Part shown: positions 1 through 5,305 of the stretch, piece after piece
Layout of the letters: each line of letters opens with the position of its first letter
Position numbering within the stretch: the stretch's first letter is position 1
Assembly: GCA_020216625.1 (NCBI GenBank)
Contig: JAIUYB010000202.1
Span: forward strand, 1 to 5,305
Length of the DNA stretch: 5,305 nt
Source of the DNA: Desulfarculus sp.
GTDB taxonomy: Bacteria > Desulfobacterota > Desulfarculia > Desulfarculales > Desulfarculaceae
Reading direction: 5' to 3'
Translations under genes and position numbers: made by a program
Notes under the pieces: generated by a model
Databases searched by the model: none
Told to the model about the DNA's origin: nothing
Seen by the model: the letters and a program-made list of their open reading frames with translations, nothing else

Positions 1-1323
1 GGTTACGGCGCGATTGAGGTGGAAGCGGGCGGCGCGGTCGTTGCGGCGCTGCAAAAAGGCCAGACCCAGGTGCAGCGAGGCCCGGGCCTCCTGGCCCCGC
101 TTGCCGTAGGCCACCCCCAGGTCGTAGCGGGCCTGGTCGTCCAGGGGGTCCAGGGACAGGAGCCGCTCGTAGATGCGGCAGGCCTGGGCGGCCTGGTCCA
201 GGTGGAGATAGGTCTGGCCCAGGGAGTGGAGGGCCTCGCGGTCCTCGGGGTGGCTGACGATCACCGACTCCAGCAGGTCGCGGGCGGGGGCGAACTCACC
301 CCGGCGCAGATGGACCTTGGCCTGGAGCCGCTTGACGTGGATGCTGCCGGGCCAGCGCTTCTTGAGAACCTCAAGATATTCCTGGGCCTGGTCGAAGCGG
401 CTGCGCCGGGTCTCCAGCAGGGCCAGGCCATAGATGGGCAGGGGATCGCCGGGGCGCTCCTTGACCAGGCGGGCGAAGGTGGTCAGCGCCGTCTGCTCGG
501 ACTCGTAGAGGGCGATGAGCCGGGTCTTGATTCGCAGGAACTCGCTGTCGTCCTGGGGGCGGGGTGGGCTTTTGACCGTTCGCACCAGGTCGTTCATGCG
601 CTCCATGCGCTGGGGGCTGTTGGGGTGGGAGCGCAGGTAGGTGGGCACGTCCGCGCCCAGCATCCGCTCCTGCTGCCAGATGCGGTTGAAGGAGACCGCC
701 ATGGCCTGGCCGGGATAGCCCAGGCTGGTCATCAGCTTGAAGCCGCCGTAGTCGGCCTGCTCCTCGTCCTCGCGCGAGAAGGCCAGGTATTGCTGCACCC
801 CGCCGGCCATGGAGCCCACCGCCAGGGCCTGGCCCAACTGGGGGGCCCCGCCGGCGGCGCCCAGCAGGATGCCGGCCAGCATGCCCGCCATCATGGCCAT
901 GTTCAGGGGCGCGGTCTTGTCCATGCGGTTGGCCAGGTGGCGGTAGGAGACGTGGCTGATCTCGTGGCCCAGGATGCCGGCCAGCTCGGCCTCGCTGTCG
1001 AGGTTGGTCATCATGCCCCGGAACATGAAGACATAGCCGCCCGGCAGGGCGAAGGCGTTCATCTCGGGGCTGTCGGCGATGTTGAAGGTGTAGGAGAAGG
1101 GGTTGTCCTTGAGCTGCCCCACCAGGCGGCGGCCCAGGTTGCGCACGTATTCCACGCAGTCCGGGTCGTCCACCATCGGCATCTGGGCCATGACCTCGTC
1201 ATAGGCCTCGCGGCCGATCTTGCGCTCTTCCTCCAGGGTCACCCCGGCCCGGGCCGGAGCGGCGGGCCAGGCCCCCAGGGCCAGGACCAGGGCCAGGATC
1301 AGGGAGCAGGCGCGGCGCGGCAT
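1..1323 (-). CDS. secreted M48 zinc metalloprotease with C-terminal TPR repeats, BepA/YfgC-like (3' end outside window)
   Basis: The window contains 441 codons with no stop, so the 3' end is missing (E. coli BepA has 487 residues). The N-terminus is a Sec signal peptide: MPRR, a hydrophobic core (residues 7-20) and a likely cut after ARA26. The M48 domain follows, with HEISH at 120-124 (zinc ligands His120 and His124, catalytic Glu121). The segment SREDEEQAD (183-191) should give the third ligand, probably Glu187. RSHPNSPQRM places His233 where BepA has its His246 switch. A hydrophobic, glycine- and alanine-rich segment (about 139-182) lies between the zinc motifs, as in BepA. From about 290 at least four TPR-like helical pairs follow (roughly 291-324, 325-358, 359-392, 393-426). 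BepA degrades stalled LptD and BamA and aids outer-membrane assembly in the periplasm. The same role here is inference from architecture. It appears to be the downstream partner in the gpmI operon. Other M48-TPR periplasmic proteases are possible, so I give no symbol. Confidence 0.92.
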   Translation of the reverse strand, partial: MPRRACSLILALVLALGAWPAAPARAGVTLEEERKIGREAYDEVMAQMPMVDDPDCVEYVRNLGRRLVGQLKDNPFSYTFNIADSPEMNAFALPGGYVFMFRGMMTNLDSEAELAGILGHEISHVSYRHLANRMDKTAPLNMAMMAGMLAGILLGAAGGAPQLGQALAVGSMAGGVQQYLAFSREDEEQADYGGFKLMTSLGYPGQAMAVSFNRIWQQERMLGADVPTYLRSHPNSPQRMERMNDLVRTVKSPPRPQDDSEFLRIKTRLIALYESEQTALTTFARLVKERPGDPLPIYGLALLETRRSRFDQAQEYLEVLKKRWPGSIHVKRLQAKVHLRRGEFAPARDLLESVIVSHPEDREALHSLGQTYLHLDQAAQACRIYERLLSLDPLDDQARYDLGVAYGKRGQEARASLHLGLAFLQRRNDRAARFHLNRAVT

Positions 1324-1326
1324 GGC

Positions 1327-2880
1327 TCATCCCTCGCGTGGTCGAATCAGGCTATGGCCGGTCATGGCGGCCGGGGCCGGCAGGCCCATCAGCTCCAGCA
1401 GGGTGGGGGCCACGTCGCACAGCGCCCCGTCGGCCAGGCGGACGCCTTCGCGACCGGGAGCCACCAGGATCGCCGGCACCGGGTTGGCCACGGTGTGGGC
1501 GGTGTAGGGGCCGCCGTGCTCGTCCGTCATCTGCTCGGCGTTGCCGTGGTCGGCGGTGATCAGCGCCGCCCCGCCGGCGGCCAGCACCGCCGGCACCACC
1601 CGGGCCAGGCAGCGGTCCACCGTCTCCATGGCCGCCACCGCCGCCGCCATGATCCCGGTGTGTCCCACCACGTCGCCGTTGGCGTAGTGCATGCCGACTA
1701 AAGCATAAGCACCGGAGGCGATGCGCGCCAGCACCGCGTCGGTCACCTCCGGGGCGCTCATGGCCGGCTTCAGGTCGTAGGTGGCCACTTCCTTGGGCGA
1801 GGGCACCAGGACCCGATCCTCGCCCGGGAAGGGCTCCTCGCGCCCGCCGTTGAGGAAAAAGGTGACGTGGGCGTACTTTTCGGTCTCGGCGATGTGCAAT
1901 TGACGCAGCCCGGCCTTGGCCACCACCTCGGCCAGGGTGTCGCGCAGGTCCTGGGGCGGGAAGGCCACCGGGACCGCCAGGTGCTCGTCGTATTGGGTCA
2001 GGCAGACGTAGTCGGCCAATTTTGGCCGGTCGGAGACGTCGAAGCCTTTGAAATCAGGTGAGTTGAAGGCCCAGGTCAGCTCGCGGGCCCGGTCGGCGCG
2101 GAAATTGAAGAAAACCACCGCGTCGCCGTCGGCCACCTGGGCCAAGGGGCGGCCGTCCTGGCTGATCACGGTGGGGGTCACGAACTCGTCGGTTTCGCCC
2201 CGAGCGTAGGCCGCCTCCACCGCGGCCACCGGGTCGCTGGCCACGAGCCCCTGGCCGCCCACCAACGCCCGCCAGGCCTTCTCCACCCGGTCCCAGCGCT
2301 TGTCCCGGTCCATGGCCCAGAAGCGGCCGCTGACGGTGGCCACCACCGCCCCGGGCTGATCGCGCAGGAACTCCTGGAGCGCGCGCATATAGCCCGCGCC
2401 GGAGTCGGGCGGAGTGTCGCGGCCATCCAGGAAGGCGTGCACCGCGATCCGCTTCACCCCCACCGCCCGGGCCTGGGCGATGAGGGCGTGGAGGTGGACC
2501 TGCAGGGAGTGCACCCCGCCGTCGCTTAAAAGCCCCAGCAGGTGCAGGACGCCGCCGGAGGCGCGCACCCGGTCGAAGGCCCGGCCCAGGGCCGGGTTGG
2601 CGGCCAGTTGGCCCTGGCGGATGGCCTGGTTGATGCGGGTGATGTCCTGGTAGACCACCCGGCCGGCGCCCAGGTTGAGGTGGCCCACCTCGGAGTTGCC
2701 CATCTGGCCCTCGGGCAGGCCCACCGCCTCGCCAAAGCAGAGCAGTTGGCCATGCGGCCAGCCGGCGAAGAGCGAGTCGAGATAGGGCGTGGCGGCGCAG
2801 GCGACCGCGTTGCCGTCGCCGGCCGGAGCGATGCCCCAGCCGTCCAGGATGTTCAGGGCCACCGGGCGGGGATGGTTCAT
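1327..2880 (-). CDS. gpmI: 2,3-bisphosphoglycerate-independent phosphoglycerate mutase
   Basis: GpmI interconverts 3- and 2-phosphoglycerate in glycolysis and gluconeogenesis without a bisphosphoglycerate cofactor, using two metal ions (Mn in characterised homologues). The 517-residue protein is full length (E. coli 514) and belongs to the alkaline phosphatase superfamily. The metal and nucleophile set can be read directly. NILDGWG carries Asp13, and MGNSEVGH carries the phospho-acceptor Ser63. NGDVVGH carries Asp403 and His407, ITADHGN carries Asp444 and His445, and AHTVANP carries His462. These positions agree with or lie within one residue of those known for the Geobacillus enzyme. Substrate-domain motifs include [11 protein letters not shown] (148-158), [15 protein letters not shown] (184-198) and [13 protein letters not shown] (257-269). 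ATG 2880 is four bases after the rsfS stop, with a modest GGGAAG about ten bases upstream. The frame stays open upstream to 3192, but that part overlaps rsfS and precedes the conserved N-terminus. The TGA stop (1329-1327) is three bases before the protease gene. Confidence 0.97.
   Translation of the reverse strand: MNHPRPVALNILDGWGIAPAGDGNAVACAATPYLDSLFAGWPHGQLLCFGEAVGLPEGQMGNSEVGHLNLGAGRVVYQDITRINQAIRQGQLAANPALGRAFDRVRASGGVLHLLGLLSDGGVHSLQVHLHALIAQARAVGVKRIAVHAFLDGRDTPPDSGAGYMRALQEFLRDQPGAVVATVSGRFWAMDRDKRWDRVEKAWRALVGGQGLVASDPVAAVEAAYARGETDEFVTPTVISQDGRPLAQVADGDAVVFFNFRADRARELTWAFNSPDFKGFDVSDRPKLADYVCLTQYDEHLAVPVAFPPQDLRDTLAEVVAKAGLRQLHIAETEKYAHVTFFLNGGREEPFPGEDRVLVPSPKEVATYDLKPAMSAPEVTDAVLARIASGAYALVGMHYANGDVVGHTGIMAAAVAAMETVDRCLARVVPAVLAAGGAALITADHGNAEQMTDEHGGPYTAHTVANPVPAILVAPGREGVRLADGALCDVAPTLLELMGLPAPAAMTGHSLIRPREG
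1331..1335 (-). promoter_or_regulatory. ribosome binding site of the M48 protease gene
   Basis: The minus strand reads GAGGG seven bases ahead of ATG 1323, inside the last sense codons of gpmI. Sequence and spacing are suitable for initiation at that ATG, and the site supports the start that yields a clean signal peptide. Confidence 0.6.
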
Positions 2881-2884
2881 GGGC

Positions 2885-3325
2885 TTAAACTTCCCAGGCA
2901 GGCCGTGTGGCCGGCTCCGGGGCCGGTAACAGACCTTCCAGTTCGGCCGGGTCCACCGCCACCCGGGGGGCGTCGGACCACAGGGACTCCAGGTCATAGA
3001 ACTCGCGCACCGGGTGGTGGAAGACGTGGACCACCACGTCGCCGAAGTCCAGCACCGCCCAGCGGCCGTCCTTGACTCCGTCCGCGCCCAGGGGCTTGAC
3101 CCCGGCTTTTTTGAGCGCCGACTGCACCGCCTCGGCGATGGCCGTGGTCTGGCGGGTGGAGCGGCCGCTGAGCAGGAGGAAGTAATCGGCATAGCCGCTG
3201 GCCTGGGCCACGTCCAGGAGCAGGGCCTCCTCGGCCTTCTTGCCCAGGGCCGCGGCCAGGCAGAGCTTGGCCACCGCCAGGGGATCGGCCGGCTTGGCGG
3301 GCCGGATTCGGGTCCGGGTGGGCAT
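2885..3325 (-). CDS. rsfS: ribosomal silencing factor RsfS (Iojap/DUF143 family)
   Basis: RsfS binds ribosomal protein L14 (uL14) on the large subunit and blocks joining of the small subunit, which damps translation when nutrients are scarce. The 146-residue protein has a short basic, proline-rich N-terminal leader (about 1-15) followed by the single Iojap domain. Landmarks are [15 protein letters not shown] (46-60), [17 protein letters not shown] (86-102) and [16 protein letters not shown] (107-122), all hallmarks of the family. A proline- and alanine-rich tail of about 20 residues ends the protein. The start is set by a strong GGGGAGG four bases ahead of ATG 3325. A TTG one codon earlier (3328) is too close to that site. 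The ATG overlaps the nadD stop as TGATG, so the two are very likely translationally coupled. The stop TAA (2887-2885) is four bases ahead of gpmI. Nothing essential to the family is missing. Confidence 0.96.
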   Translation of the reverse strand: MPTRTRIRPAKPADPLAVAKLCLAAALGKKAEEALLLDVAQASGYADYFLLLSGRSTRQTTAIAEAVQSALKKAGVKPLGADGVKDGRWAVLDFGDVVVHVFHHPVREFYDLESLWSDAPRVAVDPAELEGLLPAPEPATRPAWEV

Positions 3326-4002
3326 CAATCCTCCCCTTCCGGGGTCGTGTAGAGTTTCATTTCACAAATATAGTCCTCCACCTCCGGGGGCACAAGGTAG
3401 GTCAGGGCCCGGCCCTGGGCCGCCCGGCGGCGGATGTCGGTGCTGCTGATGTCCAGCAGGGTGGTGGTGAGAAGCTTGGCCCCGTGGCCGTTGGGCAGGC
3501 GCACCCAGGCGTTGTCGGCCGGGGCGAAGGCCGGGTCCAGGTAGTGGGTCAGGTACTCGCGCAGGTCGCGCCCCGGGGAGCCGGGCCGGGTCATGACCAC
3601 GAAGTCGGCCAGGTCGAACAGCCGCCGGGGCTGATACCACTGGTGCAGGGCGAAGAAGGCGTCGGCCCCGATCAGCCAGTAGAGGGGCCGGCCGGGATAG
3701 AGACGGCTGAACTCGGCCAGGCTGTCCACGGCGTAGCTCTTGCCCGGACGGCGCACCTCCAGGTCGCTGACCCCGAAGCGGGGGTTGTCGGCCACCGCCC
3801 GGCGCACCATCTCCAGACGATGGGCGGCCGAAGCCTGCACGTCCTTGGGGTGGGGCGGGTGGTGGCAGGGCATGAACAGCACCTGGGCCAGCTCCAGCTC
3901 CTCGGCCACCTCCGTCACCGCCCGCAGGTGGCCGATGTGGATGGGGTCGAAGGTGCCGCCGAAGATGCCCAGGCGGCCCCGCTGCGCGGTTTCGGCGGTC
4001 AT
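3325..4002 (-). CDS. nadD: nicotinate-nucleotide adenylyltransferase
   Basis: NadD joins nicotinate mononucleotide and ATP to form deamido-NAD, the penultimate step of NAD synthesis in the cytoplasm. The 225-residue protein has the nucleotidyltransferase fold signature GIFGGTFDPIHIGHL (12-26), with the HxGH motif at His22 and His25. It also shows the family segment AAHRLEMVRRAV (59-70), YWLIGADAFFALHQWY (108-123), and the second ATP-binding motif ISSTDIR (185-191). Length and motif spacing fit bacterial NadD. I chose ATG 4002, which sits four bases after the proA stop. An in-frame TTG at 4032 would add ten residues that overlap proA and precede the conserved start, so it is less likely. No strong Shine-Dalgarno sequence precedes the ATG, so translation is probably coupled to proA. 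The TGA stop shares one base with the rsfS start. The proA-nadD-rsfS order is common in bacteria. Confidence 0.96.
   Translation of the reverse strand: MTAETAQRGRLGIFGGTFDPIHIGHLRAVTEVAEELELAQVLFMPCHHPPHPKDVQASAAHRLEMVRRAVADNPRFGVSDLEVRRPGKSYAVDSLAEFSRLYPGRPLYWLIGADAFFALHQWYQPRRLFDLADFVVMTRPGSPGRDLREYLTHYLDPAFAPADNAWVRLPNGHGAKLLTTTLLDISSTDIRRRAAQGRALTYLVPPEVEDYICEMKLYTTPEGED
3330..3336 (-). promoter_or_regulatory. ribosome binding site of rsfS
   Basis: The minus strand reads GGGGAGG here, four bases ahead of ATG 3325, within the last codons of nadD. It is the strongest Shine-Dalgarno match at any junction in the window. It favours the ATG over the TTG at 3328, which would leave only a single base of spacing. 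Confidence 0.75.
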
Positions 4003-4006
4003 CGGC

Positions 4007-5254
4007 CTACCGCCGCACCTGGCCGTCGCCAAAGACGATGAACTTGCGGGTGGTCAGCTCCTCCAGGCCCATGGGGCCGAAGGCGTGCAGCTTGCACGTG
4101 CTGATGCCGATCTCCGCCCCCAGGCCCAGTTGGCCGCCGTCGTTGAAGCGGGTGGAGGCGTTGACCAGCACCACCGAGGAGTCCACCGCGTTGATGAAGC
4201 GCATGGCCCGGGCGTGGTCGCGGGTGACGATGGCCTCGGTGTGTTGGGAGCCATGGGTGGCGATGTGGTCCAGGGCCTGGTCCATGTCCTCCACCACCCG
4301 GATGGCCAGGATCAGGTCCAGGTATTCGGCCGGCCAGTCGTCGTCCGTGGCCGGCACCGCCTCGGGCAGGATCTCGCAGGTGAGATGGCAGCCGCGCAGC
4401 TCCACCTCCTGGGCGGTGAGCGCCCGGGCCACCCGGGGCAGGAAGCTCTCGGCCACGTCGCGGTGGACCAGAAGCGTCGCCAGGGCGTTGCAGACCCCGG
4501 GGCGCTGGCACTTGGCGTTGACGCAGATGGCCTCGGCCATGGCCAGGTCGGCGTCCTGGTCCACGTAGAGATGGCAGACGCCCTTGTAGTGCTTGAGCAC
4601 CGGCACCCGGCTGTTGGCCGTCACGAAGCGGATCAGGCTTTCGCCGCCCCGGGGGATGACCACGTCCAGGAGCTCCTCCTGCCGCAACAGGGCCAGGGTG
4701 GCGGCGCGGTCGGTGGTGGGCACCACCGCCACCGACCCGGCCGGCAGGCCGCAGTCGGTCAGCGCCCGGCCGATGAGCCGGGCCAGGGCCAGGTTGCTGT
4801 GGATGGCCTCTTTGCCGCCCTTGAGCACCACCGCGTTGCCGCTTTTCAGGCAGAGCCCGGCCGCGTCCACGGTGACGTTGGGCCGCGACTCGTAGATGAA
4901 GCCGATGACGCCCAGGGGGATGCGCTGGCGGCCAACCAAGAGCCCATTGGGCCGCCGCCACATGCCGGTGATCTCGCCCACCGGGTCGGGCAGAGCCGCG
5001 ACCTCCTTGAGCCCCTCGGCCATGGCGGCGATCACCTTGTCATCGAGGGTCAGGCGGTCCAGCATGGCCTTGGACAGCCCCGCTTCCCGGCCGGCCTGAA
5101 GGTCGATGGCGTTGGCGGCCTTGAGCTCCCCGGCCTGGTCGGTGAGCGCCCGGGCCAGGCCCAGCAGGGCGCGGTTTTTCTGCTCGCTGCCGGCCACGGC
5201 CAGAACCCGGGCGGCCCAGCAGGCAGGCGACTTCCGCTTCCTCGCCCAGACCAA
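4007..5254 (-). CDS. proA: glutamate-5-semialdehyde dehydrogenase (gamma-glutamyl phosphate reductase)
   Basis: ProA reduces gamma-glutamyl phosphate to glutamate-5-semialdehyde with NADPH, the second step of proline synthesis in the cytoplasm. Read from TTG 5254 the protein has 415 residues, close to E. coli ProA (417). It belongs to the aldehyde dehydrogenase superfamily. Visible landmarks are SEQKNRALL (23-31), LSKAMLDRL (60-68), the nucleotide-binding region [19 protein letters not shown] (112-130), [12 protein letters not shown] (139-150), IPRGG (200-204), [11 protein letters not shown] with the catalytic Cys255, [14 protein letters not shown] (357-370), and the C-terminal [20 protein letters not shown]. 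The stop is TAG at 4009-4007, four bases before nadD. The start is uncertain. TTG 5254 is the only start codon in frame upstream of the conserved region (a TGA lies just above it), with a weak GGTGG ahead of it. The first 12 or so residues ([12 protein letters not shown]) do not resemble the family, so a frame disturbance at the proB junction is likely. A GTG at 5197 would shorten the N-terminus by 19 residues. Confidence 0.95.
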   Translation of the reverse strand: MVWARKRKSPACWAARVLAVAGSEQKNRALLGLARALTDQAGELKAANAIDLQAGREAGLSKAMLDRLTLDDKVIAAMAEGLKEVAALPDPVGEITGMWRRPNGLLVGRQRIPLGVIGFIYESRPNVTVDAAGLCLKSGNAVVLKGGKEAIHSNLALARLIGRALTDCGLPAGSVAVVPTTDRAATLALLRQEELLDVVIPRGGESLIRFVTANSRVPVLKHYKGVCHLYVDQDADLAMAEAICVNAKCQRPGVCNALATLLVHRDVAESFLPRVARALTAQEVELRGCHLTCEILPEAVPATDDDWPAEYLDLILAIRVVEDMDQALDHIATHGSQHTEAIVTRDHARAMRFINAVDSSVVLVNASTRFNDGGQLGLGAEIGISTCKLHAFGPMGLEELTTRKFIVFGDGQVRR

Positions 5255-5305
5255 AGCCCACCAGGTCGTCGCGGTGGATCACCTCCGGGGCGTCCTGCCG
5301 CCCCA
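5040..5305 (-). CDS. proB: glutamate 5-kinase, C-terminal tail only (partial at window edge; frame runs on into proA)
   Basis: Only the last part of this gene is in the window. Reading inward from 5303 the frame gives [15 protein letters not shown] (to 5259), which matches the usual end of the C-terminal PUA domain of bacterial ProB (typically an ILG-x-x-x-x-x-EVIHRDxLV ending). ProB phosphorylates glutamate with ATP in the first step of proline synthesis in the cytoplasm, and it normally sits directly upstream of proA, as here. ProB proteins usually stop within a few residues of HRDDLV. Here the frame has no stop until the TGA at 5042-5040, which would add 72 residues. Beyond about 5225 those residues are a shadow of proA, rich in G, R and P. 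I therefore trust only 5259-5305 as ProB and suspect that the true stop or frame is disturbed. The identification rests on about 15 residues. Catalytic domain and start are outside the window. Confidence 0.68.
   Translation of the reverse strand, partial: GRQDAPEVIHRDDLVGFGLGEEAEVACLLGRPGSGRGRQRAEKPRPAGPGPGAHRPGRGAQGRQRHRPSGRPGSGAVQGHAGPPDPR

Noticed and set aside
1550..1610. GC-rich inverted repeats (GCCGGCGG / CCGCCGGC) that could be read as a hairpin or terminator
   Set aside because: They are inside gpmI coding sequence, explained by alanine- and glycine-rich codons ([11 protein letters not shown]), with no T-tract following on either strand.
19..1701. A 560-codon open frame on the plus strand
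   Set aside because: It lies antisense to the M48 protease and the end of gpmI, both with full catalytic motifs. Its translation is the low-complexity G/A/V/Q/H mix expected opposite a G+C-rich gene, and it resembles no protein family I know.
2881..3192. Upstream extension of the gpmI frame giving a 621-residue protein
   Set aside because: The extra 104 residues overlap rsfS, read as a shadow rich in R, P and S, and precede the typical GpmI N-terminus at ATG 2880.
3484..4041. A 185-codon plus-strand open frame, with a similar one at 2542-3075
   Set aside because: They are antisense shadows of nadD, and of rsfS and gpmI, with skewed composition and no recognisable domain.
4038..4568. Plus-strand open frames opposite proA (176 codons here, another at 4593-4895)
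   Set aside because: They are rich in S, R, A and T, lack any family signature, and are opposite the conserved ProA catalytic region.
3999..4961. A 320-codon minus-strand open frame in a second frame of proA
   Set aside because: It lies wholly within proA and is a repetitive G/R/P/H/A shadow frame. The ProA frame carries all the family motifs.

Overview
The window is a densely packed stretch of G+C-rich bacterial chromosome. Every supported gene lies on the minus strand, so transcription runs from high to low coordinates. In that order the genes are: the 3' tail of proB (glutamate 5-kinase), proA (glutamate-5-semialdehyde dehydrogenase), nadD (nicotinate-nucleotide adenylyltransferase), rsfS (ribosomal silencing factor), gpmI (cofactor-independent phosphoglycerate mutase), and a secreted BepA/YfgC-like M48 zinc metalloprotease with TPR repeats. 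The protease gene runs off the window at position 1. No stretch over 300 bases lacks a gene, and I found no RNA gene, mobile element, CRISPR array or convincing terminator or promoter inside the window.

The order proB-proA-nadD-rsfS-gpmI, the near-exclusive use of G or C at third codon positions, and a periplasmic BepA-type protease all point to a Gram-negative bacterium. A high-G+C member of the former Deltaproteobacteria (Desulfobacterota, for instance a Desulfarculus-like lineage) is my best guess. This is inference from gene order and composition, not a database match.

Layout: 5305-5259 holds the recognisable ProB C-terminus. From 5254 to 4007 is proA, 4002-3325 nadD, 3325-2885 rsfS, 2880-1327 gpmI, and 1323 to beyond 1 the protease. 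From proA onward, neighbouring genes are separated by 3-4 bases or overlap by one base, so they are almost certainly one operon with translational coupling. ProB and ProA carry out consecutive steps of proline synthesis. NadD makes the dinucleotide intermediate of NAD synthesis. RsfS shuts down ribosomes when nutrients run low, GpmI serves glycolysis and gluconeogenesis, and the protease would act on outer-membrane assembly in the periplasm. All have ordinary, complete active-site motifs where the gene is complete.

The one genuine oddity is the proB/proA junction. The frame encoding the ProB C-terminus has no stop where ProB should end and stays open to 5040, deep inside proA. The ProA frame has only a TTG start, and its first dozen residues look unlike the family. 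A ProA-like N-terminal stretch appears instead in the ProB frame, next to a duplicated 4-base unit. This suggests an indel (real or a sequencing error) or, more speculatively, a ProB-ProA fusion. I see no evidence of an undescribed system elsewhere.
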